Assembly: GCA_963781665.1 (NCBI GenBank)
Contig: CAWAGA010000002.1
Coordinates: forward strand, 3,534,001 to 3,598,000
Source: JAJYIW01 sp963781665
Lineage (GTDB): Bacteria; Chloroflexota; Anaerolineae; Anaerolineales; Anaerolineaceae
Length of the DNA stretch: 64,000 nt
Reading direction: 5' to 3'
Each line of letters starts with the position of its first letter. The stretch's first letter is position 1. Shown one piece after another: positions 35,425 through 43,651 of this stretch. Both the position numbers and the translations under genes were made by a program. A model generated the notes under the pieces. It had not been told where the DNA came from, made no database searches, and saw only the letters and a list, made by a program, of their open reading frames with translations.

Positions 35425-36351
35425 CTATTTTACTAGGAGATTGAAGAAAGCCCAATACGCAGTAAAGGGAATCATGCCTATGGCCCAAGGGGCTACAAAT
35501 TGCACGGTCAACGCAAAAGCAGCCGCCATTTCTACCGGTTTTTGGAGTGGTTCCTGAATTTGTAATGAGGTTCTCATATGCCTGATCTGGGTGGTTTTTG
35601 GGGCAACCAGGATGGCTGTCATGATAGCCAGAATGATCAGGACCCACAACGGAATCAATCCAGTAGCGATAGAAATAAAACCGGCGACAATGCCGGTCAG
35701 GCCCAGCAAGATCATGATGAAATGGGTCAGGCGCGGACCCAGAAAGATTGCAGTATGGGTCAGACCGGCTTTGATATCGCCTTCAAGGTCGCGAAGTTCA
35801 TTGAACAATTCGCCATACAGGCTGATGCTGAGGACGCAAATAAATGGGAAAACCCACTTGCCATTAAACCCCGGGCTGAAAGTGAAAAAACCAGATAGAA
35901 ACTGGAGCCCGGCAAGCATCAAACAGTGGGAGGCCATATCCAGGAAAGGCAGCGTTTTGAAGCGGATTAAGCGCCATGAATACAAAAAACCTAGGAGCAG
36001 ACTAAGAATACCCGCCAGGAAAGGGATTGGGCCAAGCGATGCAAAAACGAGGGCGGAAAGAAAAGCTACCCCAAAAGACGCAGTCCGCGCAGCTTTAGGG
36101 GAAAGGATTTTGGCAGAGACCGGATTACGGAGGGCTTTATGGGGAGTTAAGGCGTCGTCCGGAGCATCTTCGACGTCATTGATCATGAAGGCGAAGGCGA
36201 CCGCCAACCAATTAGCAACCAGGACTCCGAGCAAGGGCCAACCGAATTTTCCATCCCCAGCGGCCGCTCCCAAAAGGGTGGTGATGACGACGAAGAAGAG
36301 GAATTCCTGGAAGCGTGTTAAACGAATGATGCCATCGATGAGGTTCTTCAA
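35425..36351 (-). CDS. UbiA-family prenyltransferase
   Basis: This integral membrane enzyme of about 308 residues has eight or nine helices and two acidic motifs: NDVEDAPDD (NDxxDxxxD) near the start and LRDLEGDIKAG in the second half. They bind the prenyl diphosphate through Mg2+. It would attach a polyprenyl chain to an aromatic or other acceptor in quinone, haem or lipid synthesis; the acceptor is not evident. I chose the TTG at 36351 because GGGAG lies 8 bases upstream; the frame stays open to 36402. Confidence 0.85.
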   Translation of the reverse strand: MKNLIDGIIRLTRFQEFLFFVVITTLLGAAAGDGKFGWPLLGVLVANWLAVAFAFMINDVEDAPDDALTPHKALRNPVSAKILSPKAARTASFGVAFLSALVFASLGPIPFLAGILSLLLGFLYSWRLIRFKTLPFLDMASHCLMLAGLQFLSGFFTFSPGFNGKWVFPFICVLSISLYGELFNELRDLEGDIKAGLTHTAIFLGPRLTHFIMILLGLTGIVAGFISIATGLIPLWVLIILAIMTAILVAPKTTQIRHMRTSLQIQEPLQKPVEMAAAFALTVQFVAPWAIGMIPFTAYWAFFNLLVK

Positions 36352-36402
36352 AGTCTTGTCTCCCTGGTCCAAAGAGAATCGAGATTTATGGTGAGCGACC
36401 AA

Positions 36403-36707
36403 TAACCCAGATCGGGAATTGGGTCAGCCAGGATGGCTTCAAACGACAATACCAATAAAAAAAGGTCTCCGTTGGAAACGAAGGAATTACTTGAACTAGC
36501 CCGTTTAATGCCGTTTAATTGGAAGTACGCTGTCTTATTCGAATGGTATCAATAATTTTCCCGGGAGGAATATATTACAGTATACCAGGAATTGCACCCG
36601 GAAGTAAATAAGCAATTTGTAATCTATACAACTTGAACCAGATTGAAATGAATCAGGGCAATATCGTAAGGGAGTATAATGTTGCGAATACGAGGAGAAA
36701 TGACACC
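36403..36707. other. gene-free divergent region between UbiA and malY
   Basis: No coding frame is convincing. A TATAAT at 36675-36680 precedes malY but has no clear -35 box. A short direct repeat (CCGTTTAAT twice) lies near 36510-36525. Confidence 0.4.
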
Positions 36708-37874
36708 ATGGCTTTTGATTTCGATCGAATGATAGACCGCCGGTCTACCGAATCTCATAAATGGCATGCATTTAAAGAAGACGTTCTACCAATGTTCGTG
36801 GCCGATATGGACTTTGCATCTCCACCTGCAGTGATTGAAGCCCTGGTTCAAAGGGCTAAACATGGTGTTTTTGGATACGCAAATGAACCGCAAGGCCTGC
36901 GCCAGGCAATCATAGAACGGCTGGAGCGGTTATATCACTGGAATGTCGACCCCCAGTGGGTTGTTTTTTTACCGGGTGTCGTGACCGGTTTCAATCTTGC
37001 CTGTCATGCATTTGCCGAACCGGGTGACGGTGTACTTGTCCAGACTCCGGTTTACCAGCCATTTTTATATGCGCCCGGGAATGGAGGAATGATTCGCCAG
37101 GAAATGGAGCTAACTTATAACCCAGACGGCAAGTACAGCGTTGATTACGACACTTTTGAAGCGGCTATTACCGCTGACACGCGTTTATTTATCCTCTGCA
37201 ACCCCCATAATCCGGTCGGACGGGTCTTCAAGCGGGACGAATTGGAACAAATGGCGCAAATTTGTCTTAACCACAACGTCATTATTTGTTCGGATGAGAT
37301 CCATTGTGACCTGATCTATAAGGGACAAAGCCATCTCCCTTTGGCTTCACTTGATCCTGAGATATCACGAAAGACGATTACCTTGATGGCTCCAAGCAAG
37401 ACGTTCAATATTGCCGGCCTGGACTGTTCTTTTGCAATCATCGAAGATGATTTGTTACGAAAAACTTTTCAAACCGCGCGTGAAGGCCTGGTTGGTGGAA
37501 TCAATGTGTTTGGATTTAATGCAGCCCTGGCAGCTTATACCCAGGGCCAGTCATGGTTGGATGAACTGTTGATCTACCTGGAAGATAACCGCAATTTACT
37601 GGCCGATTATCTGTCCACTGACCTGCCTGGAATTAAATTTTGGAAACCTGAGGGGACGTACCTGGCCTGGTTAGACTGTCGGGCGTTGAATATCCCCGGC
37701 AACCAGGCGGAATTCTTTTTGAAAGAGGGGAATGTTGCTTTGAATGAAGGAGCCTCTTATGGTAAAGGTGGGGACGGTTTCATTCGCTTGAATTTTGGCT
37801 GTCCTCGTTCGATGTTGTTGGAAGCTCTCAATCGGATGAAAACGGCAGTGGTTCGAAATGGATTTTTGAATTAA
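36708..37874 (+). CDS. MalY/PatB-type pyridoxal-phosphate aminotransferase/C-S lyase
   Basis: This 388-residue fold-type I PLP enzyme starts at the ATG at 36708 behind GAGGAG. It shows WHAFKEDVLPMFVADMDFASPP at the N-terminus, typical of the MalY/PatB branch, and CNPHNPVGRVFKRDEL. The PLP lysine is in APSKTFNIAGLDCSF, followed by RLNFGCPR at the C-terminus. PatB/MalY enzymes cleave cystathionine (beta-lyase) for methionine synthesis or act as aminotransferases; this sequence alone does not decide between them. Confidence 0.9.
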   Translation: MAFDFDRMIDRRSTESHKWHAFKEDVLPMFVADMDFASPPAVIEALVQRAKHGVFGYANEPQGLRQAIIERLERLYHWNVDPQWVVFLPGVVTGFNLACHAFAEPGDGVLVQTPVYQPFLYAPGNGGMIRQEMELTYNPDGKYSVDYDTFEAAITADTRLFILCNPHNPVGRVFKRDELEQMAQICLNHNVIICSDEIHCDLIYKGQSHLPLASLDPEISRKTITLMAPSKTFNIAGLDCSFAIIEDDLLRKTFQTAREGLVGGINVFGFNAALAAYTQGQSWLDELLIYLEDNRNLLADYLSTDLPGIKFWKPEGTYLAWLDCRALNIPGNQAEFFLKEGNVALNEGASYGKGGDGFIRLNFGCPRSMLLEALNRMKTAVVRNGFLN

Positions 37875-37900
37875 GTAAGGCTGATAATATAAGGATAAAA

Positions 37901-37934
37901 GAAAGGGTCACCTTGTAAGATGACCCTTTCTTTC
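37901..37934. terminator. bidirectional terminator between malY and cspA
   Basis: GAAAGGGTCA (37901-37910) and TGACCCTTTC (37921-37930) form a perfect 10-bp stem with a 10-base loop, with T-rich sequence after it and A-rich sequence before it. It serves both convergent genes. Confidence 0.88.
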
Positions 37935-37951
37935 TATGAGAATAAAAAAAA

Positions 37952-38161
37952 TTATGCGGATGTAACTTCGGCAGCTTGTAGACCTTTGGGACCATTTTCG
38001 ATCGAAAATTCTACTTTCTGACCTTCCTTAAGCCGTCTGTAACCTTCCATCTGGATTGCAGAAAAGTGAACGAAGACATCTTCACCACCATCACGGCCAA
38101 TAAAGCCGTATCCTTTTGAGGCATTGAACCACTTGACGGTCCCAATAAAACGTTCGGCCAT
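37952..38161 (-). CDS. cspA: cold-shock domain protein
   Basis: This 69-residue OB-fold protein contains the RNA-binding motifs KGYGFIGRD (RNP1) and DVFVHFSAI (RNP2). It binds single-stranded RNA and DNA and keeps mRNAs open. It starts at the ATG at 38161 with GGAG upstream; the longer frame covers the untranslated leader. The 5' leader towards 38300 includes long T/A runs. Confidence 0.95.
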   Translation of the reverse strand: MAERFIGTVKWFNASKGYGFIGRDGGEDVFVHFSAIQMEGYRRLKEGQKVEFSIENGPKGLQAAEVTSA

Positions 38162-38335
38162 TCTTGAACTCCATTGCTTTTTTTGAGATGATTGATAACA
38201 CAGCAATTCTTCTAAATTACCGGCATTTTTGGTGGAGGTTTTTTTTTTGGAAAAGCTGCGCTAATGGCCGTAAGATTATCATGTCTCTAAAGTGATGTCA
38301 AGGAATAGATTAACCGTCGACAATTGAAATTATGC

Positions 38336-38341
38336 TAAAAT
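38336..38341 (+). promoter_or_regulatory. candidate extended -10 box of the redox operon
   Basis: TATGCTAAAAT at 38331-38341 carries a TGn extension plus TAAAAT, which can work without a strong -35 box. It lies 110 bases before the ferredoxin-like start, in the gap between cspA and the operon. Confidence 0.35.
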
Positions 38342-38450
38342 ATTGGCAGAAATCCGAAGTCTTCCGATAATTTGTAGGGAAATTGAAGGGAAAACCTTGT
38401 TATTAAAGGTTCGTTCGCGGTAAAGTCTGGGCTCAAACGAGGAATCAGGG

Positions 38451-38699
38451 TTGGCAATTAAAGATCTGTTCAAATACGAAAGAATAAAAAAAGAAGCCTT
38501 AGCGAATGGATTTGTGATGGCCGATCCGGTTCGCTGTGTGCAATGTGGTATCTGTTCTTTCCACTGCCCGATGAATATCGATGTCAGGCGCTATGCCTGG
38601 CTTGGTCAGGCCGTCCACAACAGTTACTGCCTGACCTGTGGAGAATGCGTGCAGCGCTGTCCACGTTCAGCTTTAACCTTTGAGCATGAAAGTAAATAA
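38451..38699 (+). CDS. small protein with two 4Fe-4S clusters (HdrC/ferredoxin-like)
   Basis: This 82-residue protein has two cluster-binding sets: CVQCGICSFHCP and CLTCGECVQRCP. The 20-residue separation and the wording CVQCGICSFHCPMNIDVR resemble the iron-sulfur modules of HdrC and succinate-dehydrogenase-like proteins more than a classic bacterial ferredoxin. The start appears to be a TTG at 38451. It opens the operon and would pass electrons between the flavoprotein and the membrane cytochrome b. Confidence 0.88.
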   Translation: MAIKDLFKYERIKKEALANGFVMADPVRCVQCGICSFHCPMNIDVRRYAWLGQAVHNSYCLTCGECVQRCPRSALTFEHESK

Positions 38700-38727
38700 G
38701 ATCCATCCTACCATCCAGGCCAAATAG

Positions 38728-40043
38728 ATGGATAAATATTTGATTGTTGGAATGGGGGTTGCGGGTATCAGTGCCGCAGAAGCGATCCGCAGCATAGATC
38801 AAGCATGTGAAATTACCCTGGTAAGCCAGGATGGTCATGGGTATTATTCACTACCCGGGTTGGCTTATTATCTGGCTAATGAGGTTCCGGATAAACAGTT
38901 AATGCCTTTCAACGAAGATGATTTTCGCCGGTTGGATGTCAATCGTATTCGTTGCCAGGTGACCCAATTAGACCCAGAGAACCACAACGCGATCACTGCT
39001 GAAGGGCAGTATTTATCATATGATCGCCTGATCCTGGCGACCGGTTCATCTGCGATCCATCCCGATATCCCGGGTATACAACTGGAAGGGGTCGTTTTTT
39101 TGGATTCGTTGGATGACGCTAAATTTATGGCTCGTCTGTGCAAAAAAGTTAAGAGAGCAGTTGTGGTTGGCGGGGGGATTACCGCAATCGAGATTGTTGA
39201 AGGACTTATCGAACGAGGATTAAAGGTTGATTATTTCCTGCGAGGAAACCGTTACTGGAGCAGCGTATTAAATGAGCGGGAGTCGCAAATCGTCGAGAGT
39301 GAAATGAAGAAACGGGGAGTAATGATCCATTACAACACAGAAATGGCTGGAATTAGCGGTTCGAACGGTAAGGTTAATGGGGTTATTTCACAAACTGGAA
39401 TGAGATTCAATTGCGGAATGGTGGCTATCGCGATCGGTGTGCTGCCTAGAAAACAATTGGCTCAAACAGCAGGATTAAAAACCGAGAGAGGGGTATTGGT
39501 CGACGAGTACATGCAGACCAGCCAGTCCGATATCCTGGCTGCAGGCGATGTAGCTCAGGTATTTGATCCCGCCTCGAAACGCTACACGCTGGATACACTC
39601 TGGTGGATAGCTCGGGATCAGGGACGAACTGCTGGTTTCAACGCTGCTGGGAAAAAGATCCCTTTAAGCGCATCGCCTCAAGCAATATGACCCGTTTGGC
39701 CGGTCTGGTTACCCAGATAATCGGTTCAGTCGGGGAGGGCAAAGATCAAGATCTACCCGGACTGGGCCGAGGGGACAGTGAAAACTGGCGGAATAAAATG
39801 GAATCAATCAGCGTCCAATATGAACATGGGGAGAACCACATCCGCATACAACTGGGAGAGACAGTCATCACCGGTGCGGTGGTCATTGGCGACCAGGCGA
39901 TCGCCCGGGTGCTGAGGGATTTAATTGTGGAGAACGTAAATGTGTCACCCATCCGGTCAGATCTCATTGCAAAGCCTGCCAGGTTGATGAATATCCTGCC
40001 CCAATTCCATAATTCCTGGCGAAGGCAATATGAAGCCAAATAA
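38728..40043 (+). pseudogene. FAD-dependent NAD(P)H oxidoreductase, frameshifted near the C-terminus
   Basis: The first frame (38728-39690) holds the two dinucleotide folds: YLIVGMGVAGISAAEAIRS (FAD) and AVVVGGGITAIEIVEGLIERG (NAD(P)H). It also has the LILATGSSAIHPDIPG and DILAAGDVAQVFDP motifs, as in NirB-type and rubredoxin/nitrite reductase flavoproteins. The frame changes at the A run 39652-39656, where one A is missing. The C-terminal ~125 residues (KRIASSNMTRLAGLVTQIIGSVGEG... to 40043) continue in another frame and look conserved. The full protein is ~438 residues. It likely oxidises NAD(P)H or hands electrons to the 4Fe-4S protein. Confidence 0.85.
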
Positions 40044-40587
40044 TCGGGAATTAAAAATTGCTTCTTTGGGGATCATCATTATTGGATTGACTTACATGAT
40101 CGTCCTGGGGATGACCCGTTCGGTCCCGGCAGCTGGCCAATTTTTCGGCCACTCGCTGGGTATTATCGGTTTCGTGCTTATGCTTATGACGGAAATATTA
40201 TATTCGATCCGAAAACGGAGCCGGAATGCACGCTGGGGGAAGATGGCTTCCTGGTTGCAATTCCACATTTTTACCGGATTGGTGGGTCCATTTATGGTGT
40301 TATTACACACTTCCTGGAGATTTCAAGGGTTGGCTGGGGTCGTCACACTATTAACAATTATGATCGTTATCAGCGGTTTTATCGGCCGTTACATCTACAC
40401 CGCCTTCCCTCGGACTTCCAACGCAGTTACAACCGCTACAGTTGGAGCAGGGCCGTATCTGATCCATTCCAGGCGGGACTGGCTGCCGGTATGGCACACC
40501 ATTCATATTCCCATTGGCCTGGCTCTTTTCACAGCTGCCTTTATCCACATTATTGCCGCGCTTTATTTTGCTACTCTCGCCCATTAA
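40030..40587 (+). CDS. membrane cytochrome b-type protein
   Basis: This 185-residue protein has five hydrophobic segments. Histidines lie in or near the helices: FFGHSLGIIGF, WLQFHIFTGLVG, VLLHTSWRF, WHTIHIPIGLAL and AFIHIIAAL. This pattern fits two b-type haems in a four- or five-helix bundle, as in cytochrome b561 or the membrane anchors of quinone-linked oxidoreductases. It overlaps the flavoprotein end by 14 bases. It would link cytoplasmic electron carriers, or the quinone pool, to the extracytoplasmic cytochrome encoded next. I name it from histidine pattern and context only. Confidence 0.75.
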   Translation: MKPNNRELKIASLGIIIIGLTYMIVLGMTRSVPAAGQFFGHSLGIIGFVLMLMTEILYSIRKRSRNARWGKMASWLQFHIFTGLVGPFMVLLHTSWRFQGLAGVVTLLTIMIVISGFIGRYIYTAFPRTSNAVTTATVGAGPYLIHSRRDWLPVWHTIHIPIGLALFTAAFIHIIAALYFATLAH

Positions 40588-40718
40588 GGGCAAGGATTTA
40601 CTCAAGCCCCTGGTTTTATGTGGATTTTTTGAAAGTGAAAGGTTGAGTTCTATTGATATAAACATCAAAGCGACAGCACTTACATAAGAAATGCCAAATA
40701 GGGAGCGGGCATTATGGG

Positions 40719-42344
40719 GTGGGTGGTGTGAAAAAGAATCTTGGGTGCATCAATGTCACCGGCATTTTTACGGTTATCGTAGTATTAATCGTGATCGGTG
40801 GGGTGTTTCTGATCAGCGGGGGGAGTATGTTCAGCCCTGGTGGCTTGAGCGGTATTAGTGGAGCAGCTCTGGGCGGGGTCAGCTCACATGCTGGATTGTC
40901 GGGAAACTGTGCTGCCTGCCATCCCAACCCCTTCTCGACGGAGACGATGGATCAACGTTGCCTGGCATGTCATCAAGATGTAAACGTTCAATTAGGCCAA
41001 TCTTCAGGGTTACATGGGCTGCTCATCACGAACCAGACTGATCAGCCCTGCCGGGTCTGCCATACCGACCACAATGGGCCAGAGGCGGCTATAACTTTGA
41101 CGAGTTTGAGCGATCGGGACCACAGTAAGTTAGGGTATGCGTTGACCGCGCATACGAAAATGCATGACGGGTCAACTTTCACCTGTAAAGCCTGCCATTT
41201 GAATGGCTACACCACCTTTGACCAGGCAGTATGCACGAATTGTCACACCCAGATCGATGCAACAGCAATGCAGGCACACGTCAAAGCCTATGGGACGGAT
41301 TGCATTGCCTGCCACGATGGGATTGATACGTATGGCAAAGCATTTGATCACAATTCGGTAGTTTTTAAGTTGACTGGAAAGCATGTGTCGGTCGATTGTT
41401 ACGCCTGTCACCAGGGGAATGTCAAACTTGCTGATATGAAATCGACTTCTACCGAATGTGTCTCATGTCATCATAATGACGATGTTCACAATGGGAGTAA
41501 TGGCAGCGATTGCGGGGCTTGCCACAATACTGAGGATTGGAAGCAGGCCACATTTGACCATTCAAAGTCGATTTTTCCCCTGGTCGGCGCACATATCAAC
41601 GTAGCTTGCACCAGCTGCCACATTAATAATGTTTTCGTTGGCACGCCGACGCAATGCTATGCCTGTCACCAAAAGGATGATGCTCATCAAGGTGGATTGG
41701 GACAGGATTGTGGATCATGCCACAATGCCAATTCCTGGCAAGATGTAACCTTCGACCATTCGAAGACCACTTTCTTGTTGACTGGAGCTCACCTTACAAC
41801 CGCGTGTACGAGCTGCCATGAGAATAATACGTTCATCGGGATTCCGGTAGACTGCTACTCTTGCCATCAAAAAGACGATACCCATCAAGGAACCTTCGGA
41901 CAGGACTGCGGAGCCTGTCATACGACCGATTCCTGGGCCAATGCCACCTTCGACCATTCAAAAACGAATTTCCCATTGACAGGCGCACACGTCAGTGTCG
42001 TATGTTCCCAATGCCACGTCAATAATGTTTTCAAAGGTACGCCTACCCAATGCAACAGCTGCCACGCAGACCCTTCCTATCATCTTGGGCTATTCGGGAT
42101 CAATTGTGTTTCGTGCCACACCACAACCGCCTGGACCCCAGCGACCTTCAACGGTCCCCACCATTTTCCCCTCAATCACGGCCGAGCCAGCTCGTGCCAG
42201 GCGTGTCATCCGACCACGCTGGCAAACTATACTTGTTTCTCCTGCCATGATCAAGCCCAGATGATTTCTCGACACCAACGAGAAGGGATTACCGATATCA
42301 CTGACTGTGTGCGCTGCCATGCGACCGGTAGGGGTGGAGATTGA
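40719..42344 (+). CDS. 21-haem membrane-anchored cytochrome c
   Basis: This 541-residue protein has one N-terminal membrane helix (FTVIVVLIVIGGVFLISGG) and then 21 CxxCH haem-binding motifs, which I counted one by one. From residue ~264 to 462 the sequence is a tandem repeat of 66 residues. Each unit contains CGxCH, WxxxTFDHSK, LxGAH, CxxCHxNN, and YxCHQKDDxHQG. Many extra histidines can serve as distal ligands. The helix would anchor it with the haems outside the cytoplasmic membrane. Start is GTG at 40719; GTG at 40728 (KKNLGCINV) is equally possible. It likely carries electrons over a long distance, perhaps to extracellular acceptors. Confidence 0.95.
   Translation: MGGVKKNLGCINVTGIFTVIVVLIVIGGVFLISGGSMFSPGGLSGISGAALGGVSSHAGLSGNCAACHPNPFSTETMDQRCLACHQDVNVQLGQSSGLHGLLITNQTDQPCRVCHTDHNGPEAAITLTSLSDRDHSKLGYALTAHTKMHDGSTFTCKACHLNGYTTFDQAVCTNCHTQIDATAMQAHVKAYGTDCIACHDGIDTYGKAFDHNSVVFKLTGKHVSVDCYACHQGNVKLADMKSTSTECVSCHHNDDVHNGSNGSDCGACHNTEDWKQATFDHSKSIFPLVGAHINVACTSCHINNVFVGTPTQCYACHQKDDAHQGGLGQDCGSCHNANSWQDVTFDHSKTTFLLTGAHLTTACTSCHENNTFIGIPVDCYSCHQKDDTHQGTFGQDCGACHTTDSWANATFDHSKTNFPLTGAHVSVVCSQCHVNNVFKGTPTQCNSCHADPSYHLGLFGINCVSCHTTTAWTPATFNGPHHFPLNHGRASSCQACHPTTLANYTCFSCHDQAQMISRHQREGITDITDCVRCHATGRGGD
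41511..42104 (+). repeat. three tandem 198-bp repeats inside the multihaem cytochrome gene
   Basis: Copies begin at 41511, 41709 and 41907, with a partial fourth at 42105, all spaced exactly 198 bases (66 codons). Each starts with the CGxCH haem motif. Preceding motifs around 41301 are more diverged and are offset by 210 bases. The exact period suggests recent duplication within the gene. Confidence 0.85.
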
Positions 42345-42847
42345 AATTGGATTTATCGTTATTTATGTCAATAAAAATTAAAAGGGGAGAAAGGGCGGTG
42401 AGCGCCACATCGAATTCGTCAGCAATTATAGCGATTTAAGCACGGATCGGGGCTTTCAATTTGATTATAGGTGTAATTGGTGTGGAATCGGGTTCAGTAC
42501 CAAATTTAAATCCCCAGCAGCCGGTAACCTGACCGTGGCTATGGATACAGCCAGCTCTTGATTTGGTGAATTTTCACCAGGCTGCCAATCAATCAGAAAG
42601 GGGTGCGATCTGCGAACTGGCAAAAACCGCGCGATCAGGCTTTACAAGAAGTTAGGGAAGAGAACAATCCAGATTTCGTACAATTCCCCCGACGCATGAG
42701 CAGGTTTTGCCGATAACATTGTTGGACCAACAAACGTGTTCTGGGCATTGGCTGCGCTCCTGACTTGCCTGTGGAAGCCTTTGCCGCACAATCCAAGCGC
42801 CAAATTCTGCGAGGACTGTGAAACGAAGTCTCCTTGATCTGCTTTTT
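42345..42847. other. 500-base gene-free stretch
   Basis: I see no convincing gene. A 16-bp palindrome with arms TGGTGAA and TTCACCA lies at 42564-42579, and a small GGCG/CGCC hairpin near 42394-42406. Short open stretches (for example one reading GKNRAIRLYKKLG on the plus strand) are interrupted by stops. This could be decayed coding sequence or the 3' region of the cytochrome gene. Confidence 0.4.
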
Positions 42848-43651
42848 TTAATTACCCTGTAAACACAACAAAAGTTGTTTAACCTGTCCTTGAGGCGCTT
42901 TCGTCGAAAGAGCCAACACAGGCTGTTCCAGCTTGCTTGAAGGCGTCCCGTCGAGGGTCACTGTGCGAACGGATGAATCTACCTGGCTCGCGAGAATAAA
43001 ACCAATTGAATCCGGATCCTGGGCAATTGCATTCCGCATCGCGCTGCCATCCGGTGCAATGTAAACTTGACTGGTATATGAAGAATCCGGAAGGAAAGCC
43101 TGATCGAAAACCAGGCGAACATCATCCCCAGACGGATAGGTCCAAACCTTGATCGGTGGATTGGCAGTGAGGGCTGGTGTATTTTGGGTCATAGGTTCGA
43201 ACCCATCCCATTTGGCTATTTGGCCGCTGTAGATTGCTTCTATTTGAGCTGGAGACAGGGCCGAGACCGGGTTATCGGGATTTACGATAACCATGACCTT
43301 CTCCATGCCAATTTCGATGGGTGGATAAGGTGCAGGCGTCATCTGGTCCTGCCCTGATGGCAAGCCTAAACGTAAAGTAAAATCGGCTGCGGAAAGGTCG
43401 ATCTGACCGGCACTGATGACATTGACAACCAGGCCTATACCTGGAAGTCGTTCGGCGCAATTCTGCAGGGAAGGCTCCCAGGCGGTTAACTCGGTTGTGA
43501 GCTGCACGCGGATGATTTGTGGCGTAGGCAAGACGGTAGCGGTCAACGGTTGGCAGCCAGCCAATAAAGCCACGACAGAGACCAGCATGATTGTCTTGCG
43601 AAAAAAAGCAATAATTGGGGTAGATCGAAAATGTAAAAGGTTAAGCCTCAT
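42848..43651 (-). CDS. PstS-like substrate-binding lipoprotein
   Basis: This ~267-residue protein has a lipoprotein signal with lipobox ALLAGC (Cys33 from the ATG at 43651). The mature part is a periplasmic-binding-protein fold: GMEKVMVIVNPDNPVSALSPAQIEAIYSGQIAKWDGF is the hallmark of PstS/phosphate-binding-like proteins, and DGSAMRNAIAQDPDSIGFI follows. It likely sits on the outer face of the membrane. No Pst permease genes are close, so it may be a solitary receptor. The ATG overlaps the tgt stop by 11 bases. Confidence 0.88.
   Translation of the reverse strand: MRLNLLHFRSTPIIAFFRKTIMLVSVVALLAGCQPLTATVLPTPQIIRVQLTTELTAWEPSLQNCAERLPGIGLVVNVISAGQIDLSAADFTLRLGLPSGQDQMTPAPYPPIEIGMEKVMVIVNPDNPVSALSPAQIEAIYSGQIAKWDGFEPMTQNTPALTANPPIKVWTYPSGDDVRLVFDQAFLPDSSYTSQVYIAPDGSAMRNAIAQDPDSIGFILASQVDSSVRTVTLDGTPSSKLEQPVLALSTKAPQGQVKQLLLCLQGN

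Noticed and set aside
42600..42680. GNAT acetyltransferase relic (peptide GKNRAIRLYKKLG)
   Set aside because: The peptide resembles the end of a GNAT domain, but the frame has stops close on both sides and no other GNAT motif is present. Chance is likely.
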